From contig NZ_CP024636.1 in assembly GCF_009728735.1 (NCBI RefSeq), positions 3,200,155 to 3,264,154 on the forward strand: a stretch of DNA of 64,000 nt. Reading direction: 5' to 3'. This DNA is from Pantoea phytobeneficialis. GTDB lineage: Bacteria; Pseudomonadota; Gammaproteobacteria; Enterobacterales; Enterobacteriaceae. The translations under genes were made by a program, and so were the position numbers. The notes beneath the pieces are model-generated. The model was not told the DNA's origin and ran no database searches. It saw only the letters and a program-made list of their open reading frames with translations. Within the stretch, counting starts at the first letter, position 1. Each line of letters starts with the position of its first letter. Below, one piece after another: positions 19,969-30,519 of this stretch.

Positions 19969-22254
19969 TTAAATCTTACAAGCGCCGCTTTCGCAGCCGT
20001 CGTCCTGAATGGAGGGGGCCAGATCGTCCTGTGCATCCTCAGCACCGTCACGGGTGTTTTGGTAGTACAGGGTTTTCACGCCAAACTTGTAAGCGGTCAG
20101 CAGATCTTTCAGCAGCTGCTTCATCGGTACTTTGCCGTTAGCAAAGCGGCTCGGATCGTAGTTGGTGTTCGACGAAATCGCCTGGTCGATAAACTTCTGC
20201 ATCACACCAACCAGTTGCAGGTAACCATCGTTAGACGGCATTTCCCACAGCAGTTCGTACTGATCCTTCAGACGCTCATACTCCGGCACTACCTGACGCA
20301 GGATACCGTCTTTCGACGCTTTGATACTGATGTGGCCGCGCGGCGGCTCGATGCCATTGGTGGCGTTCGAAATCTGCGATGACGTCTCTGACGGCATCAG
20401 CGCCGACAACGTTGAGTTACGCAGACCGTGCGTTTTGATCGACTCACGCAGCGTTTCCCAGTCGAGGTGCAGCGGTTCGTTGCAGATGCTGTCGAGATCC
20501 TTTTTATAGGTATCGGTCGGCAGAATGCCCTGCGCATAAGTGGTTTCGTTGAACCACGGGCAGGCACCTTGCTCTTTCGCCAGCTCGTTCGACGCCTTCA
20601 GCAGATAGTACTGAATCGCTTCGAAGGTTTTATGCGTCAGGTTGTTGGCGCTGCCATCAGAGTAACGCACGCCGTTTTTCGCCAGGTAGTAGGCGAAGTT
20701 AATCACGCCGATACCCAGGGTACGGCGGCCCATCGCACCGCGTTTCGCGGCCGGAATGGGGTAATCCTGATAGTCGAGCAGGGCATCCAGCGCACGTACC
20801 GCCAGAATCGCCAGCTCTTCCAGATCGTCGAGACTATCAATCGCGCCGAGGTTGAACGCTGACAGCGTACACAGGGCGATTTCACCGTTTTCGTCGTTAA
20901 CGTCGTCCAGCGGCTTAGTCGGCAGGGCGATCTCCAGACACAGGTTGGACTGACGTACCGGCGCGATGGACGGATCAAACGGGCTGTGGGTGTTGCAGTG
21001 GTCAACGTTCTGGATGTAGATACGGCCAGTGGAGGCACGTTCCTGCATCATCAGTGAGAACAGATCAACCGCTTTGACACGCTGTTTACGAATGCTGTCG
21101 TCTTTTTCATAGGTGGTGTACAGACGCTCGAACTGGTCCTGATCGGCGAAGAACGCGTCGTACAGGCCCGGTACGTCAGACGGGCTGAACAGGGTGATGT
21201 CTTCACCTTTCAGCAGGCGTTGATACATCAACTTGTTGATCTGCACGCCGTAGTCCATATGACGCACGCGGTTGCCTTCAACACCACGGTTGTTTTTCAG
21301 CACCAGCAGGCTTTCCACTTCCAGATGCCACATCGGGTAGAACAGGGTAGCGGCACCACCGCGCACACCGCCCTGCGAGCAGGACTTCACGGCGGTCTGG
21401 AAGTGTTTGTAGAACGGGATACAGCCGGTATGGAACGCTTCACCGCCACGAATCGGGCTACCCAGCGCACGAATGCGACCGGCGTTGATACCGATACCGG
21501 CACGCTGCGAAACGTATTTCACAATCGCGCTGGAGGTGGCGTTAATGGAATCCAGGCTGTCGCCACACTCGATCAGCACGCAAGAGCTGAACTGACGAGT
21601 CGGGGTACGCACGCCAGACATAATTGGCGTCGGCAGCGAGATTTTGAAGGTCGAGACTGCGTCATAGAAACGTTTGACGTAATCCATACGTGTATCACGC
21701 GGATAACCTGAGAACAGGCATGCTGCGACCAGAATGTACAGGAACTGCGCGCTTTCGTAGATTTCACCGCTAACGCGGTTCTGCGCCAGGTATTTACCTT
21801 CCAGCTGCTTGACGGCGGCATAGGAGAAGTTCATATCGCGCCAGTGGTCGATAAAACTGTCCATCTGCTCGAACTCTGCTTTGCTGTAGTCTTCCAGCAG
21901 ATGGCGATCGTATTTGCCCATCTCGACCATTTTAACTACCTGATCGTAAAGCGCTGGCGGCTCAAACTGGCCGTAGGCTTTCTTGCGCAGGTGGAAAATC
22001 GCCAGGCGTGCGGCAAGGTACTGATAATCCGGGGCATCGCGAGAAATAAGGTCTGCAGCGGCCTTGATGATGGTCTCATGAATATCTGAAGTTCGAATCC
22101 CATCATAGAACTGAATGTGGGAACGCAGCTCAACCTGTGACACTGAGACGTTGTTCAGACCTTCGGCTGCCCAGTCCAGTACCCGGTGAATTTTGTCGAG
22201 ATCAATGCGCTCCTGGCGGCCATCGCGTTTAGTAACGAGCAGACTTTGGTTCAT
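19969..22254 (-). CDS. nrdA: Class Ia ribonucleotide reductase, alpha subunit
   Basis: A 761-residue catalytic subunit that reduces ribonucleoside diphosphates. The N-terminal ATP-cone (MNQSLLVTKRDGRQERIDLDKI onward) senses dATP. NLCLEIALPT carries the active-site Cys439 region with NxxxE nearby. The extreme C-terminus CESGACKI holds the redox-active cysteine pair that re-reduces the active site. Length equals E. coli NrdA. The gene leads the nrdA-nrdB-yfaE operon; its upstream region has two perfect DnaA boxes and a candidate NrdR box. Confidence 0.98.
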   Translation of the reverse strand: MNQSLLVTKRDGRQERIDLDKIHRVLDWAAEGLNNVSVSQVELRSHIQFYDGIRTSDIHETIIKAAADLISRDAPDYQYLAARLAIFHLRKKAYGQFEPPALYDQVVKMVEMGKYDRHLLEDYSKAEFEQMDSFIDHWRDMNFSYAAVKQLEGKYLAQNRVSGEIYESAQFLYILVAACLFSGYPRDTRMDYVKRFYDAVSTFKISLPTPIMSGVRTPTRQFSSCVLIECGDSLDSINATSSAIVKYVSQRAGIGINAGRIRALGSPIRGGEAFHTGCIPFYKHFQTAVKSCSQGGVRGGAATLFYPMWHLEVESLLVLKNNRGVEGNRVRHMDYGVQINKLMYQRLLKGEDITLFSPSDVPGLYDAFFADQDQFERLYTTYEKDDSIRKQRVKAVDLFSLMMQERASTGRIYIQNVDHCNTHSPFDPSIAPVRQSNLCLEIALPTKPLDDVNDENGEIALCTLSAFNLGAIDSLDDLEELAILAVRALDALLDYQDYPIPAAKRGAMGRRTLGIGVINFAYYLAKNGVRYSDGSANNLTHKTFEAIQYYLLKASNELAKEQGACPWFNETTYAQGILPTDTYKKDLDSICNEPLHLDWETLRESIKTHGLRNSTLSALMPSETSSQISNATNGIEPPRGHISIKASKDGILRQVVPEYERLKDQYELLWEMPSNDGYLQLVGVMQKFIDQAISSNTNYDPSRFANGKVPMKQLLKDLLTAYKFGVKTLYYQNTRDGAEDAQDDLAPSIQDDGCESGACKI

Positions 22255-22305
22255 GTCGCGTTTTTACCTTTGCGTGAGTATCCAAAAATTAAAAGAAACC
22301 CCGGT

Positions 22306-22345
22306 TTATACACAGCATATTCATTGTGAATAATGTTGTGGATAA
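22306..22345. promoter_or_regulatory. Pair of DnaA boxes upstream of nrdA
   Basis: TTATACACA at 22306-22314 (plus) and TTATCCACA on the minus strand at 22337-22345 both match the TTATNCACA DnaA-box consensus without mismatch. They lie 50-90 bases before the nrdA start. E. coli nrdA is known to carry DnaA boxes in its promoter, so this supports replication-linked control here. Confidence 0.8.
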
Positions 22346-22361
22346 ACACTACATCTAGGGG
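22346..22361. promoter_or_regulatory. Candidate NrdR box upstream of nrdA
   Basis: ACACTACATCTAGGGG matches roughly 12 of 16 positions of the acaCwAtATaTwGtgt NrdR consensus and abuts the second DnaA box. A second properly spaced box was not identified with confidence. Confidence 0.4.
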
Positions 22362-22666
22362 CTGAAGGGGGAAGTCATAACTACATGGAGGCATATTTTA
22401 GTATTTTAACGCGGGTTAACAAGAGGAAAAAATGATGTATCGAGGGGTTGTAATTTTTGCGAAATTTCTTAGGCCTTGTCTTATAAGGCCCGACCCCGTG
22501 TCAACCAAATTGGAGATTTTTTTCAGAACTTGATCGAGCGCGTATTTCTTATGCAATCCTCTCCGGCAAGCCAAATTTCTGGTGAAAAAATGGCAGCATA
22601 AGCTACGCACAGTCGGACTTTTCTGGTTTTTCTTATGAAGTTTTTATGAAATCAAGATGCAGTTTT

Positions 22667-22727
22667 GTGCGATGAATCGCACCGCTCCGACGTGTGCACC
22701 CATTCGTAGCGGCGCGATTTATCGCGC
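22667..22727. repeat. Inverted pair of REP-like elements, copies 5 and 6
   Basis: A diverged reversed copy (22667-22688) faces a full plus-orientation copy (22706-22727) just beyond the lsrK stop. The rest of the 22.26-22.73 kb interval beyond the nrdA regulatory sites holds no gene that I can support; a 6-bp GGCCTT/AAGGCC stem lies near 22.48 kb. Confidence 0.78.
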
Positions 22728-22733
22728 ACTTCT

Positions 22734-24311
22734 TTACAACCCCGGCGCTTTCCACATCGAAGTCGTTAGCCCGTTATCCACTAACGCCAGCTGATCCGCA
22801 TACACTTTCTGCCACACGGTCTTTTGCTGTTGATACAAAGCATGGTTAGTCGCATTGGGGGTAAACTCCCGCTCCCAGCGCACCAAATCACGCCCCGTCT
22901 CCGCCAGATTGGGGTACAGCCCGGCTCCCACCCCCGCCGCAATCGCACAGCCCAGCGCGGTGGCCTCTTTGACCTGGGGCACTTTTACCGTCAGGCCGGT
23001 GACATCGCTCAGGATTTGACTCCACAGCTTGCCTTTGGCACCCCCGCCGGCGAACACCAAATGCGGCGCACGGACGCCGGAAAAGGCAGCCACCTGGTCG
23101 AGGTTACAGGCTGAGACAATGGCGGCATTCTCCTCTAACGCGCGGAACAGGGTTTGTTTATTACAACGTTCAGGGTCAATAGAAAGGTTAATAAACGAGG
23201 GGGCGGCGTGATACCACTTGTTGAAGTGCATGGCGTCGGAGAACACCGGCATCACTCCCCAGGCACCTGCCGGAACGCGCGCCGCCATCTCTTCCAGCAG
23301 GCTGTAACAATCGACACCCAACCGTTCTGCCAGCAATTTTTCTTCGCTACAAAAGGCATCGCGAAACCAGCGCATGGTCAGTCCGGTAAAAAAGCTGATG
23401 GCTTCAGCCTGCGCCATCCCCGGAATGACGTGGGGATTGATGCGAATATTCATCGCCGGATCGACCTGTGGCTGCGGCAGGTTCACCACCTGTTGCCAGA
23501 ATGTGCCGCCCAGCACCGCAGTTTCTCCGGCGTTGACGACACCCAGCCCCAGGGTGCCGAGCTGGACATCACCGCCACCCACGGCGACGACCGTCCCTTG
23601 CCGCAGCCCACACGCCTCGGCTGCTTCAGCGGTGACCGCTCCGATCGGCGTGCCGGTCTCCGCTACCGGTGACAGGAGATCGCCGCGCAGGCCCGCCATC
23701 TCAAGCAGATCGGGACGCCAGTTGCGGGTGTATAAATCAAGCAAACCGGTGGTACCGGCATTGGAAGGATCGACGGCCAGTTCGCCGCTCAGGCATTTCG
23801 CCAGCCAGTCGCTGATCATCGTCAGCGTGGAAGCCTGACGATAAATATCCGGTCGATGGTGCGCCAGCCACAGCAAACGTGGCATCGCGCCAAGCGCCAA
23901 CGTCTGCCCGGAACATTGGTAGATCTCCCGCTCAAACTCGCCGTGATGGATCTCTTTCAGTTCGCTGACTTCGCGGCTGGCACGGGCATCGACGTTGGCA
24001 CAGGCCCAGATGGCATCACCAGCCTTGTTATACAGCACGATACCTTCACGCATTGAGCAACAGGCCACGCCACGAATCGCGCTGGCAGGCAGTTGCGCCT
24101 GGTGCAGCGCCTGGCGAATGCACTGGCAGGCGAGCTGCCAGTTCTTTGCCAGATCAAACTCCATCGATCCGGGCACATCGGGCAAGGCAAGGTGCTGCCA
24201 TTCCGCTTGTGCGACGGCAACCTGCTCGCCTTGCAGGTTAAAAATCACGGCTCGAATGCTGCCGGTACCGGCGTCGAGCGCCATTAAATGCGGGGCGTGG
24301 GATATCGTCAT
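22734..24311 (-). CDS. lsrK: Autoinducer-2 kinase LsrK
   Basis: A 525-residue FGGY-family kinase that phosphorylates AI-2 (DPD) in the cytoplasm, trapping it and producing the inducer phospho-AI-2 for LsrR. The N-terminal ATPase motif [16 protein letters not shown], the substrate segment [27 protein letters not shown] and the ATP-binding [16 protein letters not shown] are those of LsrK. Its end, [12 protein letters not shown], also matches E. coli. It follows lsrR on the minus strand with a 47-base gap, forming the lsrRK unit. Confidence 0.97.
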   Translation of the reverse strand: MTISHAPHLMALDAGTGSIRAVIFNLQGEQVAVAQAEWQHLALPDVPGSMEFDLAKNWQLACQCIRQALHQAQLPASAIRGVACCSMREGIVLYNKAGDAIWACANVDARASREVSELKEIHHGEFEREIYQCSGQTLALGAMPRLLWLAHHRPDIYRQASTLTMISDWLAKCLSGELAVDPSNAGTTGLLDLYTRNWRPDLLEMAGLRGDLLSPVAETGTPIGAVTAEAAEACGLRQGTVVAVGGGDVQLGTLGLGVVNAGETAVLGGTFWQQVVNLPQPQVDPAMNIRINPHVIPGMAQAEAISFFTGLTMRWFRDAFCSEEKLLAERLGVDCYSLLEEMAARVPAGAWGVMPVFSDAMHFNKWYHAAPSFINLSIDPERCNKQTLFRALEENAAIVSACNLDQVAAFSGVRAPHLVFAGGGAKGKLWSQILSDVTGLTVKVPQVKEATALGCAIAAGVGAGLYPNLAETGRDLVRWEREFTPNATNHALYQQQKTVWQKVYADQLALVDNGLTTSMWKAPGL

Positions 24312-24358
24312 CTCAGTAACTCCTGCAATAATCTGACCGGATCGACCCCGCCGCAGGG

Positions 24359-25330
24359 CTACGACAATAACGCCAACATCGCGCGGGCTGTTCCCTCTTC
24401 AGTCACCAGAGCATTAATGCGTTTGCCTTTCAGCGCGGCAATGATCGCTTCGGCTTTCTCTGCACCACCGGCCACTCCGACCACGGTGGGGATCGTCGCC
24501 AGCTCGTCAGGGCTAACGGCAATCAATTCATCATGGATGGGCATCGCTTCAGCCAGTTGCCCGTCATGACACATAAAGTAGCCGAGGATGTCGCCCACCG
24601 CGCCTTTACGGCCATACATCAATTGCTCACCTTCGCTGATATACCCCGAGCGCAAAATCGTCGCCTGCTGACGTTGACCGATCGCCCCGATGCCGACGAT
24701 CGCCACATCGGCAGCACAGGCGGTCAGCATTACGTCCTGCACGCTGCGCTCGTGGCGCAGAATTTGTGCAACGCTGGCACTGGAAGCGCGCAGCGGCGCG
24801 GGGATAATGCTGATGCCGCACGCCGGATCTAACTGACCAATCCCGGTCATATACGGCCCCACGCCGCCGGACAGCGTCACCATGCGGATCTGCTGCGAGG
24901 CGATAAAGCCGCTCAGATGTTGCAGCGTGTTCATGCTGGTTTCGCCAAATCCCACCGCCAGCAGTTGCTGCGGCTGGAGTAGCGACATCAGCATTTGTGC
25001 CGCCCCCACGCCCAGTCGCTGACTGAGGTTGGGGCTATCGAGCTGCGGCAGCACCCGGACCTGCTTAAGGTTAAATCGCTCAAGCAGCGCATGTTCCAGC
25101 GCCAGGCAGCCCTCATAACGGGAGTTGATCTGGACGCGGATCACGCCCGACTGACGGCCTTTTTCCAGCAGGCGCGACACTTTCAGGCGCGTCAAACCGA
25201 GCCGCTCACCAATTTCGTTCTGTGTCAGTCCGTCGTGGTAATAGAACCAGGCGGTACGCGCCAGTAGCTCTTCTTCACTCATACTGTGTTCCACAGTCAG
25301 ACCCGTTGCCGGGTTAAGATCGCTTTTCAT
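24359..25330 (-). CDS. lsrR: AI-2 responsive transcriptional repressor LsrR
   Basis: A SorC/DeoR-type regulator of about 323 residues. The N-terminal helix-turn-helix is [22 protein letters not shown] (about residues 34-55). The C-terminal sugar-binding domain includes [28 protein letters not shown] and [11 protein letters not shown], which bind phospho-AI-2. ATG 25330 is preferred; a GTG three codons upstream (25339) is possible, and neither has a strong ribosome-binding site. It represses the divergent lsr transport operon until phospho-AI-2 releases it. Confidence 0.95.
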   Translation of the reverse strand: MKSDLNPATGLTVEHSMSEEELLARTAWFYYHDGLTQNEIGERLGLTRLKVSRLLEKGRQSGVIRVQINSRYEGCLALEHALLERFNLKQVRVLPQLDSPNLSQRLGVGAAQMLMSLLQPQQLLAVGFGETSMNTLQHLSGFIASQQIRMVTLSGGVGPYMTGIGQLDPACGISIIPAPLRASSASVAQILRHERSVQDVMLTACAADVAIVGIGAIGQRQQATILRSGYISEGEQLMYGRKGAVGDILGYFMCHDGQLAEAMPIHDELIAVSPDELATIPTVVGVAGGAEKAEAIIAALKGKRINALVTEEGTARAMLALLS

Positions 25331-25351
25331 GATGAACACTTTATAAAAAGT

Positions 25352-25371
25352 AAATCAATTGTTCGTTCGGG
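25352..25371. promoter_or_regulatory. Candidate LsrR operator, lsrR side
   Basis: AAATCAATTGTTCGTTCGGG lies about 20 bases upstream of lsrR and recurs almost unchanged next to lsrA (25520-25539). The shared core AAATCAnTTGTTCG at both ends of the divergent promoter region is what a common repressor would need. Assignment to LsrR is inference. Confidence 0.5.
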
Positions 25372-25519
25372 ATCGTAAAGAAAATGTGACCTTGCTGGCA
25401 GTTCGCTCAACAAGTCAGCCACAATCATACGCGCCATCATGGCGAAATAACAATCTGTGACCGCTGCGAGAGTTTTATCGAAAAAGCTTATCCAGGATTG
25501 TGAACATAATGTGTTTTAA

Positions 25520-25539
25520 AAATCATTTGTTCGTAACGG
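25520..25539. promoter_or_regulatory. Candidate LsrR operator, lsrA side
   Basis: AAATCATTTGTTCGTAACGG repeats the lsrR-proximal site in the same orientation and overlaps the start of the lsrA ribosome-binding region. Its presence argues against the upstream in-frame start at 25500. Confidence 0.5.
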
Positions 25540-25547
25540 GAGTCGTG

Positions 25548-27065
25548 ATGGGGCAGAGCAGCCTGCTGTTGCAAATCACCGGAGTGAGTAAGGCCTTCTC
25601 CGGCGTGCCGGTATTGCGGGACATCGATTTTCAACTGCATGCAGGGCAAATCCATGCGCTGCTGGGGGGGAATGGCGCCGGCAAATCAACGCTGATGAAG
25701 ATCATCGCCGGAATTGAACAGCCGGATAGCGGCACGATCCTGCTCGCCGGGCAGACTCTTCCCCTGATGACCCCTGCCAAAGCGCATCAACGCGGCATTT
25801 ATCTGGTGCCGCAGGAGCCGTTGTTGTTTCCCAGTCTGACGGTGCGTGAAAACATCCTGTTTCGCCTGCCGCGTGCGCAGGCCGATCAGCAGAAACTGCA
25901 ACGTTTACTCGGTCAGATGGGCAGCACGCTGCCGCTGGATGCGCAGGCTGGCTCCCTGGCCGTGGCTGACCAGCAGCAGGTCGAGATTTTGCGTGGTCTG
26001 ATGCGTGACGCCCGGGTGGTGATCTTCGATGAACCCACTGCCTCACTCACGCCGGTAGAAACCGATCGGTTGTTTCGTTTGATCCGCCAGCTCGCCACGC
26101 AAGGCGTTGGCGTGGTGTTTATTTCCCACAAGCTGCCGGAAATCCGCGCGCTGGCACATCAGGTTAGCGTAATGCGCGATGGTTGCGTGGTGCTGCACGA
26201 CAACATTGACGTCCTTAATGATGACGCGCTGGTGGCCGCGATGATGCCACCAGAACGACAGCCGCCGCTCAGCGCGGAACAGCAACTGTGGTTGCAGGCA
26301 GGTAATTCGCCATCGGGCCGCAAAGGCGAGGTGTTGTTGCAGGTGGAGGCTTTGAGCGGTGAAGGCTTCCGCGAGATCTCTCTCCAGGTGAAGGCGGGAG
26401 AGATTCTCGGGCTGGCAGGCATTGTCGGTGCCGGACGCACCGAGCTGGCGGAAACCCTGTATGGCTTGCGTCCGGCCAGCAGTGGATCGGCGCATTTGCA
26501 GCAACAATCGCTGCTGGCAATGTCGCCGGCGCAACGGCTGCGCGCCGGGCTGGTTTACCTGCCTGAAGATCGGCAAACCTCCGGCCTCTACCCGGATGCT
26601 CCACTGGCGTGGAACGTTACCGCGTTAACCCTGCCGCGCCGTAACTGGTGGCTGCGACCTGCGCAGGAGAGGGCGGTACTGACGCGTTACCAGCGAGCGC
26701 TGGGCATCAAATTTAGCCGCTGTGACCAACTGGCGCGTACCCTGTCCGGCGGCAATCAGCAAAAGCTGCTGCTGGCAAATTGCCTGGAAGCGATGCCAAA
26801 AGTCCTGATCGTCGATGAACCGACGCGCGGGGTGGATGTGGCGGCCCGCGCTGACATTTATCAGCTGCTGCGCTCGGTAGTGGCGCAGCAGATTGGTTTG
26901 ATCATCATCTCCTCGGATCTGGATGAAGTGGCGCAACTGGCGGATCGCGTGGTGGTGATGCATCACGGCGAGTGGGTCGGCGAATTAACGCAGTCGGCGG
27001 TCAGCGCTGAAAATATTATCCAGATGGCCTGGGGACGTCACGCTCAGGCGGCAGGAGAACATTGA
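25548..27065 (+). CDS. lsrA: AI-2 ABC transporter, ATP-binding protein LsrA
   Basis: 505 residues from ATG 25548, five bases after GGGAG. This is a double ATPase. The first half has Walker [10 protein letters not shown], the [17 protein letters not shown] region and Walker [11 protein letters not shown]; the second has [20 protein letters not shown] (degenerate Walker A), [12 protein letters not shown] signature and [13 protein letters not shown]. It powers AI-2 import through LsrC/LsrD. An in-frame ATG at 25509 would extend the protein over the candidate operator and lacks a ribosome-binding site. The stop overlaps lsrC (TGATG). Confidence 0.96.
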   Translation: MGQSSLLLQITGVSKAFSGVPVLRDIDFQLHAGQIHALLGGNGAGKSTLMKIIAGIEQPDSGTILLAGQTLPLMTPAKAHQRGIYLVPQEPLLFPSLTVRENILFRLPRAQADQQKLQRLLGQMGSTLPLDAQAGSLAVADQQQVEILRGLMRDARVVIFDEPTASLTPVETDRLFRLIRQLATQGVGVVFISHKLPEIRALAHQVSVMRDGCVVLHDNIDVLNDDALVAAMMPPERQPPLSAEQQLWLQAGNSPSGRKGEVLLQVEALSGEGFREISLQVKAGEILGLAGIVGAGRTELAETLYGLRPASSGSAHLQQQSLLAMSPAQRLRAGLVYLPEDRQTSGLYPDAPLAWNVTALTLPRRNWWLRPAQERAVLTRYQRALGIKFSRCDQLARTLSGGNQQKLLLANCLEAMPKVLIVDEPTRGVDVAARADIYQLLRSVVAQQIGLIIISSDLDEVAQLADRVVVMHHGEWVGELTQSAVSAENIIQMAWGRHAQAAGEH

Positions 27066-28111
27066 TGCTGAAATATCTGCAAACCCACCGTGAACTGAGC
27101 ACGTTGCTGGCGATCCTGCTTTTATTTCTGCTGCCGTGGTTGCTGGATCGGCAAACTGCCAGTCTGCAACTGGTGGGAATGATTTTTGGCAGTGCGCAGA
27201 TCGCCATCCTGTTGGCAATGGGGGCGACGCTGGTCCTGCTGACGCGCAACATCGATGTCTCCAGTGGTTCCACAATGGGGTTGTGCGCGGCGGTGCTGGG
27301 CATCCTGCTGAATCAGGGGATGGCGCTGCCGCTGGCCTGCTTACTGACGCTGGCCAGCGGTATGCTGGCCGGGTTGTTTAACGGCGTGCTGGTGGTTGGG
27401 TTGCGCATACCGGCAATTGTCGCCACGCTCGGTACCCTCGGGTTATACCGTGGCCTGATGTTGCTCCTGACCGGCGGCAAATGGATTGAAGGGCTGCCCG
27501 AGCAATTGAAAACCCTGGCCGTACCGCTGTTTGGCGGCCTGTCCCCGTTGGGGATCATGGTGCTGCTGATTGCCGTGGTGATGATGGTATTCCTCGCCCG
27601 CAGCGCGGCAGGTCGTAACTTTTACGCTACTGGCGATAACCTGCAAGGGGCGCGTCAGTTAGGCGTACCGGTGCATCAGGTTCGCCTGCTGGCGTTTACC
27701 GTCAACGGGGCGATGGCGGCGCTGGCCGGGATGGTGTTCGCCGCACAAATTGGCTTTGTACCCAATCAAACCGGCACCGGCATGGAGATGAAAGCGATTG
27801 CCGCCTGCGTGCTCGGTGGCGTAAGCCTGCTGGGAGGTTCCGGCACCTTGCTGGGAGCGGTACTTGGCGCGTGGTTCCTGACGCAAATCGACAGCGTGCT
27901 GGTGTTGCTCAGGCTGCCCGCCTGGTGGAACGATTTTATCTCTGGCCTGGTGTTGTTGCTGGTGCTGGTGATTGATGGGCGTTTACGTCAGGCGCTGGCG
28001 CGCCGTTTACATCGTCAGCGCTATACGCGTTTTTTAACGCCCCCGGTGCGAAAAAAAAGCGCAGCTAAAGCCAGATCGACATCGGCGACGCGCCGGGGAG
28101 CGACGGAATGA
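27065..28111 (+). CDS. lsrC: AI-2 ABC transporter permease LsrC
   Basis: A 348-residue inner-membrane permease of the ribose/AI-2 family with about ten helices. Characteristic stretches are [20 protein letters not shown] (about residues 53-72), [34 protein letters not shown] and [21 protein letters not shown]. The start ATG overlaps the lsrA stop by one base. The C-terminal tail is basic and cytoplasmic. Its end overlaps lsrD by four bases. Confidence 0.96.
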   Translation: MLKYLQTHRELSTLLAILLLFLLPWLLDRQTASLQLVGMIFGSAQIAILLAMGATLVLLTRNIDVSSGSTMGLCAAVLGILLNQGMALPLACLLTLASGMLAGLFNGVLVVGLRIPAIVATLGTLGLYRGLMLLLTGGKWIEGLPEQLKTLAVPLFGGLSPLGIMVLLIAVVMMVFLARSAAGRNFYATGDNLQGARQLGVPVHQVRLLAFTVNGAMAALAGMVFAAQIGFVPNQTGTGMEMKAIAACVLGGVSLLGGSGTLLGAVLGAWFLTQIDSVLVLLRLPAWWNDFISGLVLLLVLVIDGRLRQALARRLHRQRYTRFLTPPVRKKSAAKARSTSATRRGATE

Positions 28112-29121
28112 AACGCTATCTGAACTGGGAAGGGGCGCTGGCGCTGCTGTTGGTTCTGGAGATTTTGCTGTTCGGCTGGGCCAACCCCCGGATGTTGAAT
28201 ATCGACACCTTACTGTTCAGCACCAGCGATTTTATCACCGTCGGCATTGTGGCGTTGCCGCTGACGTTGGTGATTGTCAGTGGGGGTATCGATATCTCCT
28301 TTGCGGCGGTCACCGGCTTGTGTGCCATCGCCCTCGGCATCATGTTGCAGAGTCACTGGCCGTTGCCTGTCGCCTTGTTGTGCACGCTGCTGCTCGGCAG
28401 CCTGTGTGGATGGCTCAACGGTGCCCTGATTCTGTGGACCGGCGTCAACCCGCTGGTGATTACCCTGGGCACCCTTTATCTCTACGGCGGCGGCGCGTTG
28501 CTGCTCTCTGGTCTGGTCGGGGCGACCGGTTTTGAAGGCATCGGAGACTTTCCGGCGACCTTTACCGATTTAGCCAATCTCACCCCGCTCGGTATCCCCA
28601 TGCCCTTGCTGATATTTACGCTGTTGTGTCTGGTGTTTTGGTTGCTGATGCATCGCACCCGTACCGGGCGTTATGTGTTTTTGCTGGGGCAGAACCTGCG
28701 TGCGGCACGGTACGGCGCGCTGCCGGTGAATCGCACCTTGTTGCTGCTCTACAGCCTGGTTGGCCTGGCATCCGCCATCGCGGCGGCGGTGATGAGTGCC
28801 TATTTTGGCTCGGCGCGTGCCGATCTCGGCGCCCCCTTGTTGATGCCTGCTATCACCGCGGTGGTGCTGGGCGGGGCAAATATTTACGGCGGAGCAGGTT
28901 CGGTGCTGGGCACCGCATTGGCGACGCTGGTGATTGGGTTTTTGCAGCAGGGCTTGCAAATGGTGGGAGTGTCGAGTCAGGTCAGCAGTGCGCTTGCGGG
29001 TGCTTTGTTGATTCTTGCGGTGATCGGACGCTCCTGGAGCCTGAATCCAGGCATTGTGCGCCAGCTTAGCCGGCGCTTGTGTGCACGCTTCACGCGGGAA
29101 CGCACATCTTACCAGGAGTAA
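28108..29121 (+). CDS. lsrD: AI-2 ABC transporter permease LsrD
   Basis: A 337-residue second permease partner of LsrC with about ten helices. It retains [21 protein letters not shown] (about residues 56-76), [32 protein letters not shown] and [24 protein letters not shown] overlaps the lsrC stop (ATGA) and lsrB starts two bases after its stop, consistent with a single lsrACDBG mRNA. Confidence 0.95.
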   Translation: MKRYLNWEGALALLLVLEILLFGWANPRMLNIDTLLFSTSDFITVGIVALPLTLVIVSGGIDISFAAVTGLCAIALGIMLQSHWPLPVALLCTLLLGSLCGWLNGALILWTGVNPLVITLGTLYLYGGGALLLSGLVGATGFEGIGDFPATFTDLANLTPLGIPMPLLIFTLLCLVFWLLMHRTRTGRYVFLLGQNLRAARYGALPVNRTLLLLYSLVGLASAIAAAVMSAYFGSARADLGAPLLMPAITAVVLGGANIYGGAGSVLGTALATLVIGFLQQGLQMVGVSSQVSSALAGALLILAVIGRSWSLNPGIVRQLSRRLCARFTRERTSYQE

Positions 29122-29123
29122 AA

Positions 29124-30134
29124 ATGATGAAAATGCAGCGTTTATCACTGGCGCTTTGCTGTGTGCTCGGCGTGAGCTTTAGCGTGCAGGCAGCCGAGCG
29201 AATCGCCTTTATCCCGAAACTGGTGGGCGTGGGCTATTTCACCAGCGGTGGCAAAGGGGCCACGGACGCGGGTCAGGCCCTCGGGGTAGATGTGACTTAC
29301 GACGGCCCGACCGAACCCAGCGTCTCCGGCCAGGTTCAGATGATCAACAACTTCGTCAATCAGGGTTACAACGCCATTGTGGTGGCGGCCGTTTCACCAG
29401 ACGGGCTGTGTCCGGCATTGAAACGCGCCATGCAACGTGGCGTGAAGGTGCTGACCTGGGATTCCGATACCAAACCGGAATGCCGCTCGATTTACATTAA
29501 TCAGGGCACACCGACACAATTGGGCGGCATGCTGGTGGATATGGCGGCCAGCCAGGTGAAGAAGGACAAAGCGAAGGTGGCGTTTTTCTACTCCAGCCCA
29601 ACGGTGACGGACCAAAACCAGTGGGTTAAAGAAGCCAAAGCGAAGATTGCCAAAGATCATCCGAATTGGGAGATCGTCACCACGCAGTACGGTTATAACG
29701 ATGCCACCAAATCGTTGCAAACCGCCGAAGGTATTCTGAAATCCTGGAACGATCTGGATGCGATTATCGCCCCGGATGCCAATGCGTTACCGGCAGCGGC
29801 GCAGGCGGCGGAAAACCTCGGGCGCAAGAATGTCACCATTGTCGGCTTCAGTACGCCGAACGTGATGCGGCCTTATGTCAAACGCGGTACGGTGCAACAG
29901 TTTGGCCTGTGGGACGTGGTGAAGCAGGGCAAAATCTCTATCGCGGTTGCCAACCAACTGCTGAAGGGCAACCTTAATCCGGGCGATACCCTGGAGGTGC
30001 CCGGCGTGGGGAAAGTGACAGTCTCAGACAACAGCGTGCAGGGCTACAATTATGAGGCCAAAGACAACGGCATCGTGCTGTTGCCGGAGCGGGTGGTATT
30101 TACCAAAGACAACATCGATAACTACGATTTTTAA
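29124..30134 (+). CDS. lsrB: AI-2 periplasmic binding protein LsrB
   Basis: 336 residues, start ATG 29124 chosen after the CAGGAG site; the longer frame would begin inside lsrD. A Sec signal ([23 protein letters not shown]) precedes the mature protein [10 protein letters not shown]. The ligand pocket residues seen in LsrB family members lie in [30 protein letters not shown] and [17 protein letters not shown]. The protein captures AI-2 in the periplasm for LsrACD. Confidence 0.96.
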   Translation: MMKMQRLSLALCCVLGVSFSVQAAERIAFIPKLVGVGYFTSGGKGATDAGQALGVDVTYDGPTEPSVSGQVQMINNFVNQGYNAIVVAAVSPDGLCPALKRAMQRGVKVLTWDSDTKPECRSIYINQGTPTQLGGMLVDMAASQVKKDKAKVAFFYSSPTVTDQNQWVKEAKAKIAKDHPNWEIVTTQYGYNDATKSLQTAEGILKSWNDLDAIIAPDANALPAAAQAAENLGRKNVTIVGFSTPNVMRPYVKRGTVQQFGLWDVVKQGKISIAVANQLLKGNLNPGDTLEVPGVGKVTVSDNSVQGYNYEAKDNGIVLLPERVVFTKDNIDNYDF

Positions 30135-30145
30135 GGAGCAGGCGA

Positions 30146-30439
30146 ATGGAAGTCACTTTGGTTGAGATTAACGTCAAACCCGACTGTATCGACGAATTTC
30201 TACGGGTTTTTCGCGAAAATCATCTAGGCGCGGTGCAGGAACCGGGCAACATGCGTTTTGATGTGTTGCAGGATAGCAACGTACCGACGCGTTTTTTTAT
30301 TTACGAAGCTTACGCCAATGAAGCGGCGGTGCTGGCGCATAAAAAAACACCGCACTATCTCGCCTGTGTCGACGCGCTGGAGGCGCTGATGTCCGAGCCG
30401 AGAAAGAAAACGGTGTTTAACGGGATATTCCCGGCCTAG
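30146..30439 (+). CDS. lsrG: Phospho-AI-2 processing enzyme LsrG
   Basis: A 97-residue ABM/antibiotic-monooxygenase-fold protein: [19 protein letters not shown] start, [19 protein letters not shown] and [15 protein letters not shown]. LsrG isomerises phospho-AI-2 to the product that LsrF then cleaves. A strong AAGGAG site precedes the ATG. Only 11 bases separate lsrB and lsrG, so the lsrF gene that normally lies between them is absent at this locus. Confidence 0.95.
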   Translation: MEVTLVEINVKPDCIDEFLRVFRENHLGAVQEPGNMRFDVLQDSNVPTRFFIYEAYANEAAVLAHKKTPHYLACVDALEALMSEPRKKTVFNGIFPA

Positions 30440-30449
30440 TTTGTCTTAT

Positions 30450-30510
30450 GCGCGATAAATCGCGCCGCTACAGGGCTAAGAACAAATTGTAGCGGCGCGA
30501 TTCATCGCGC
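30450..30510. repeat. Inverted pair of REP-like elements, copies 7 and 8
   Basis: A full reversed copy (30450-30471) and a plus-orientation copy (30489-30510, one T-to-C change in the core) face each other over 17 bases between the convergent genes lsrG and ubiG. This is the cleanest pair in the window. Confidence 0.85.
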
Positions 30511-30519
30511 AAGGTGCCA

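Noticed and set aside
22416..22610. A 64-codon frame in the nrdA-lsrK gap
   Set aside because: No ribosome-binding site and no protein-like composition; the region is better explained by regulatory and repeat sequence.
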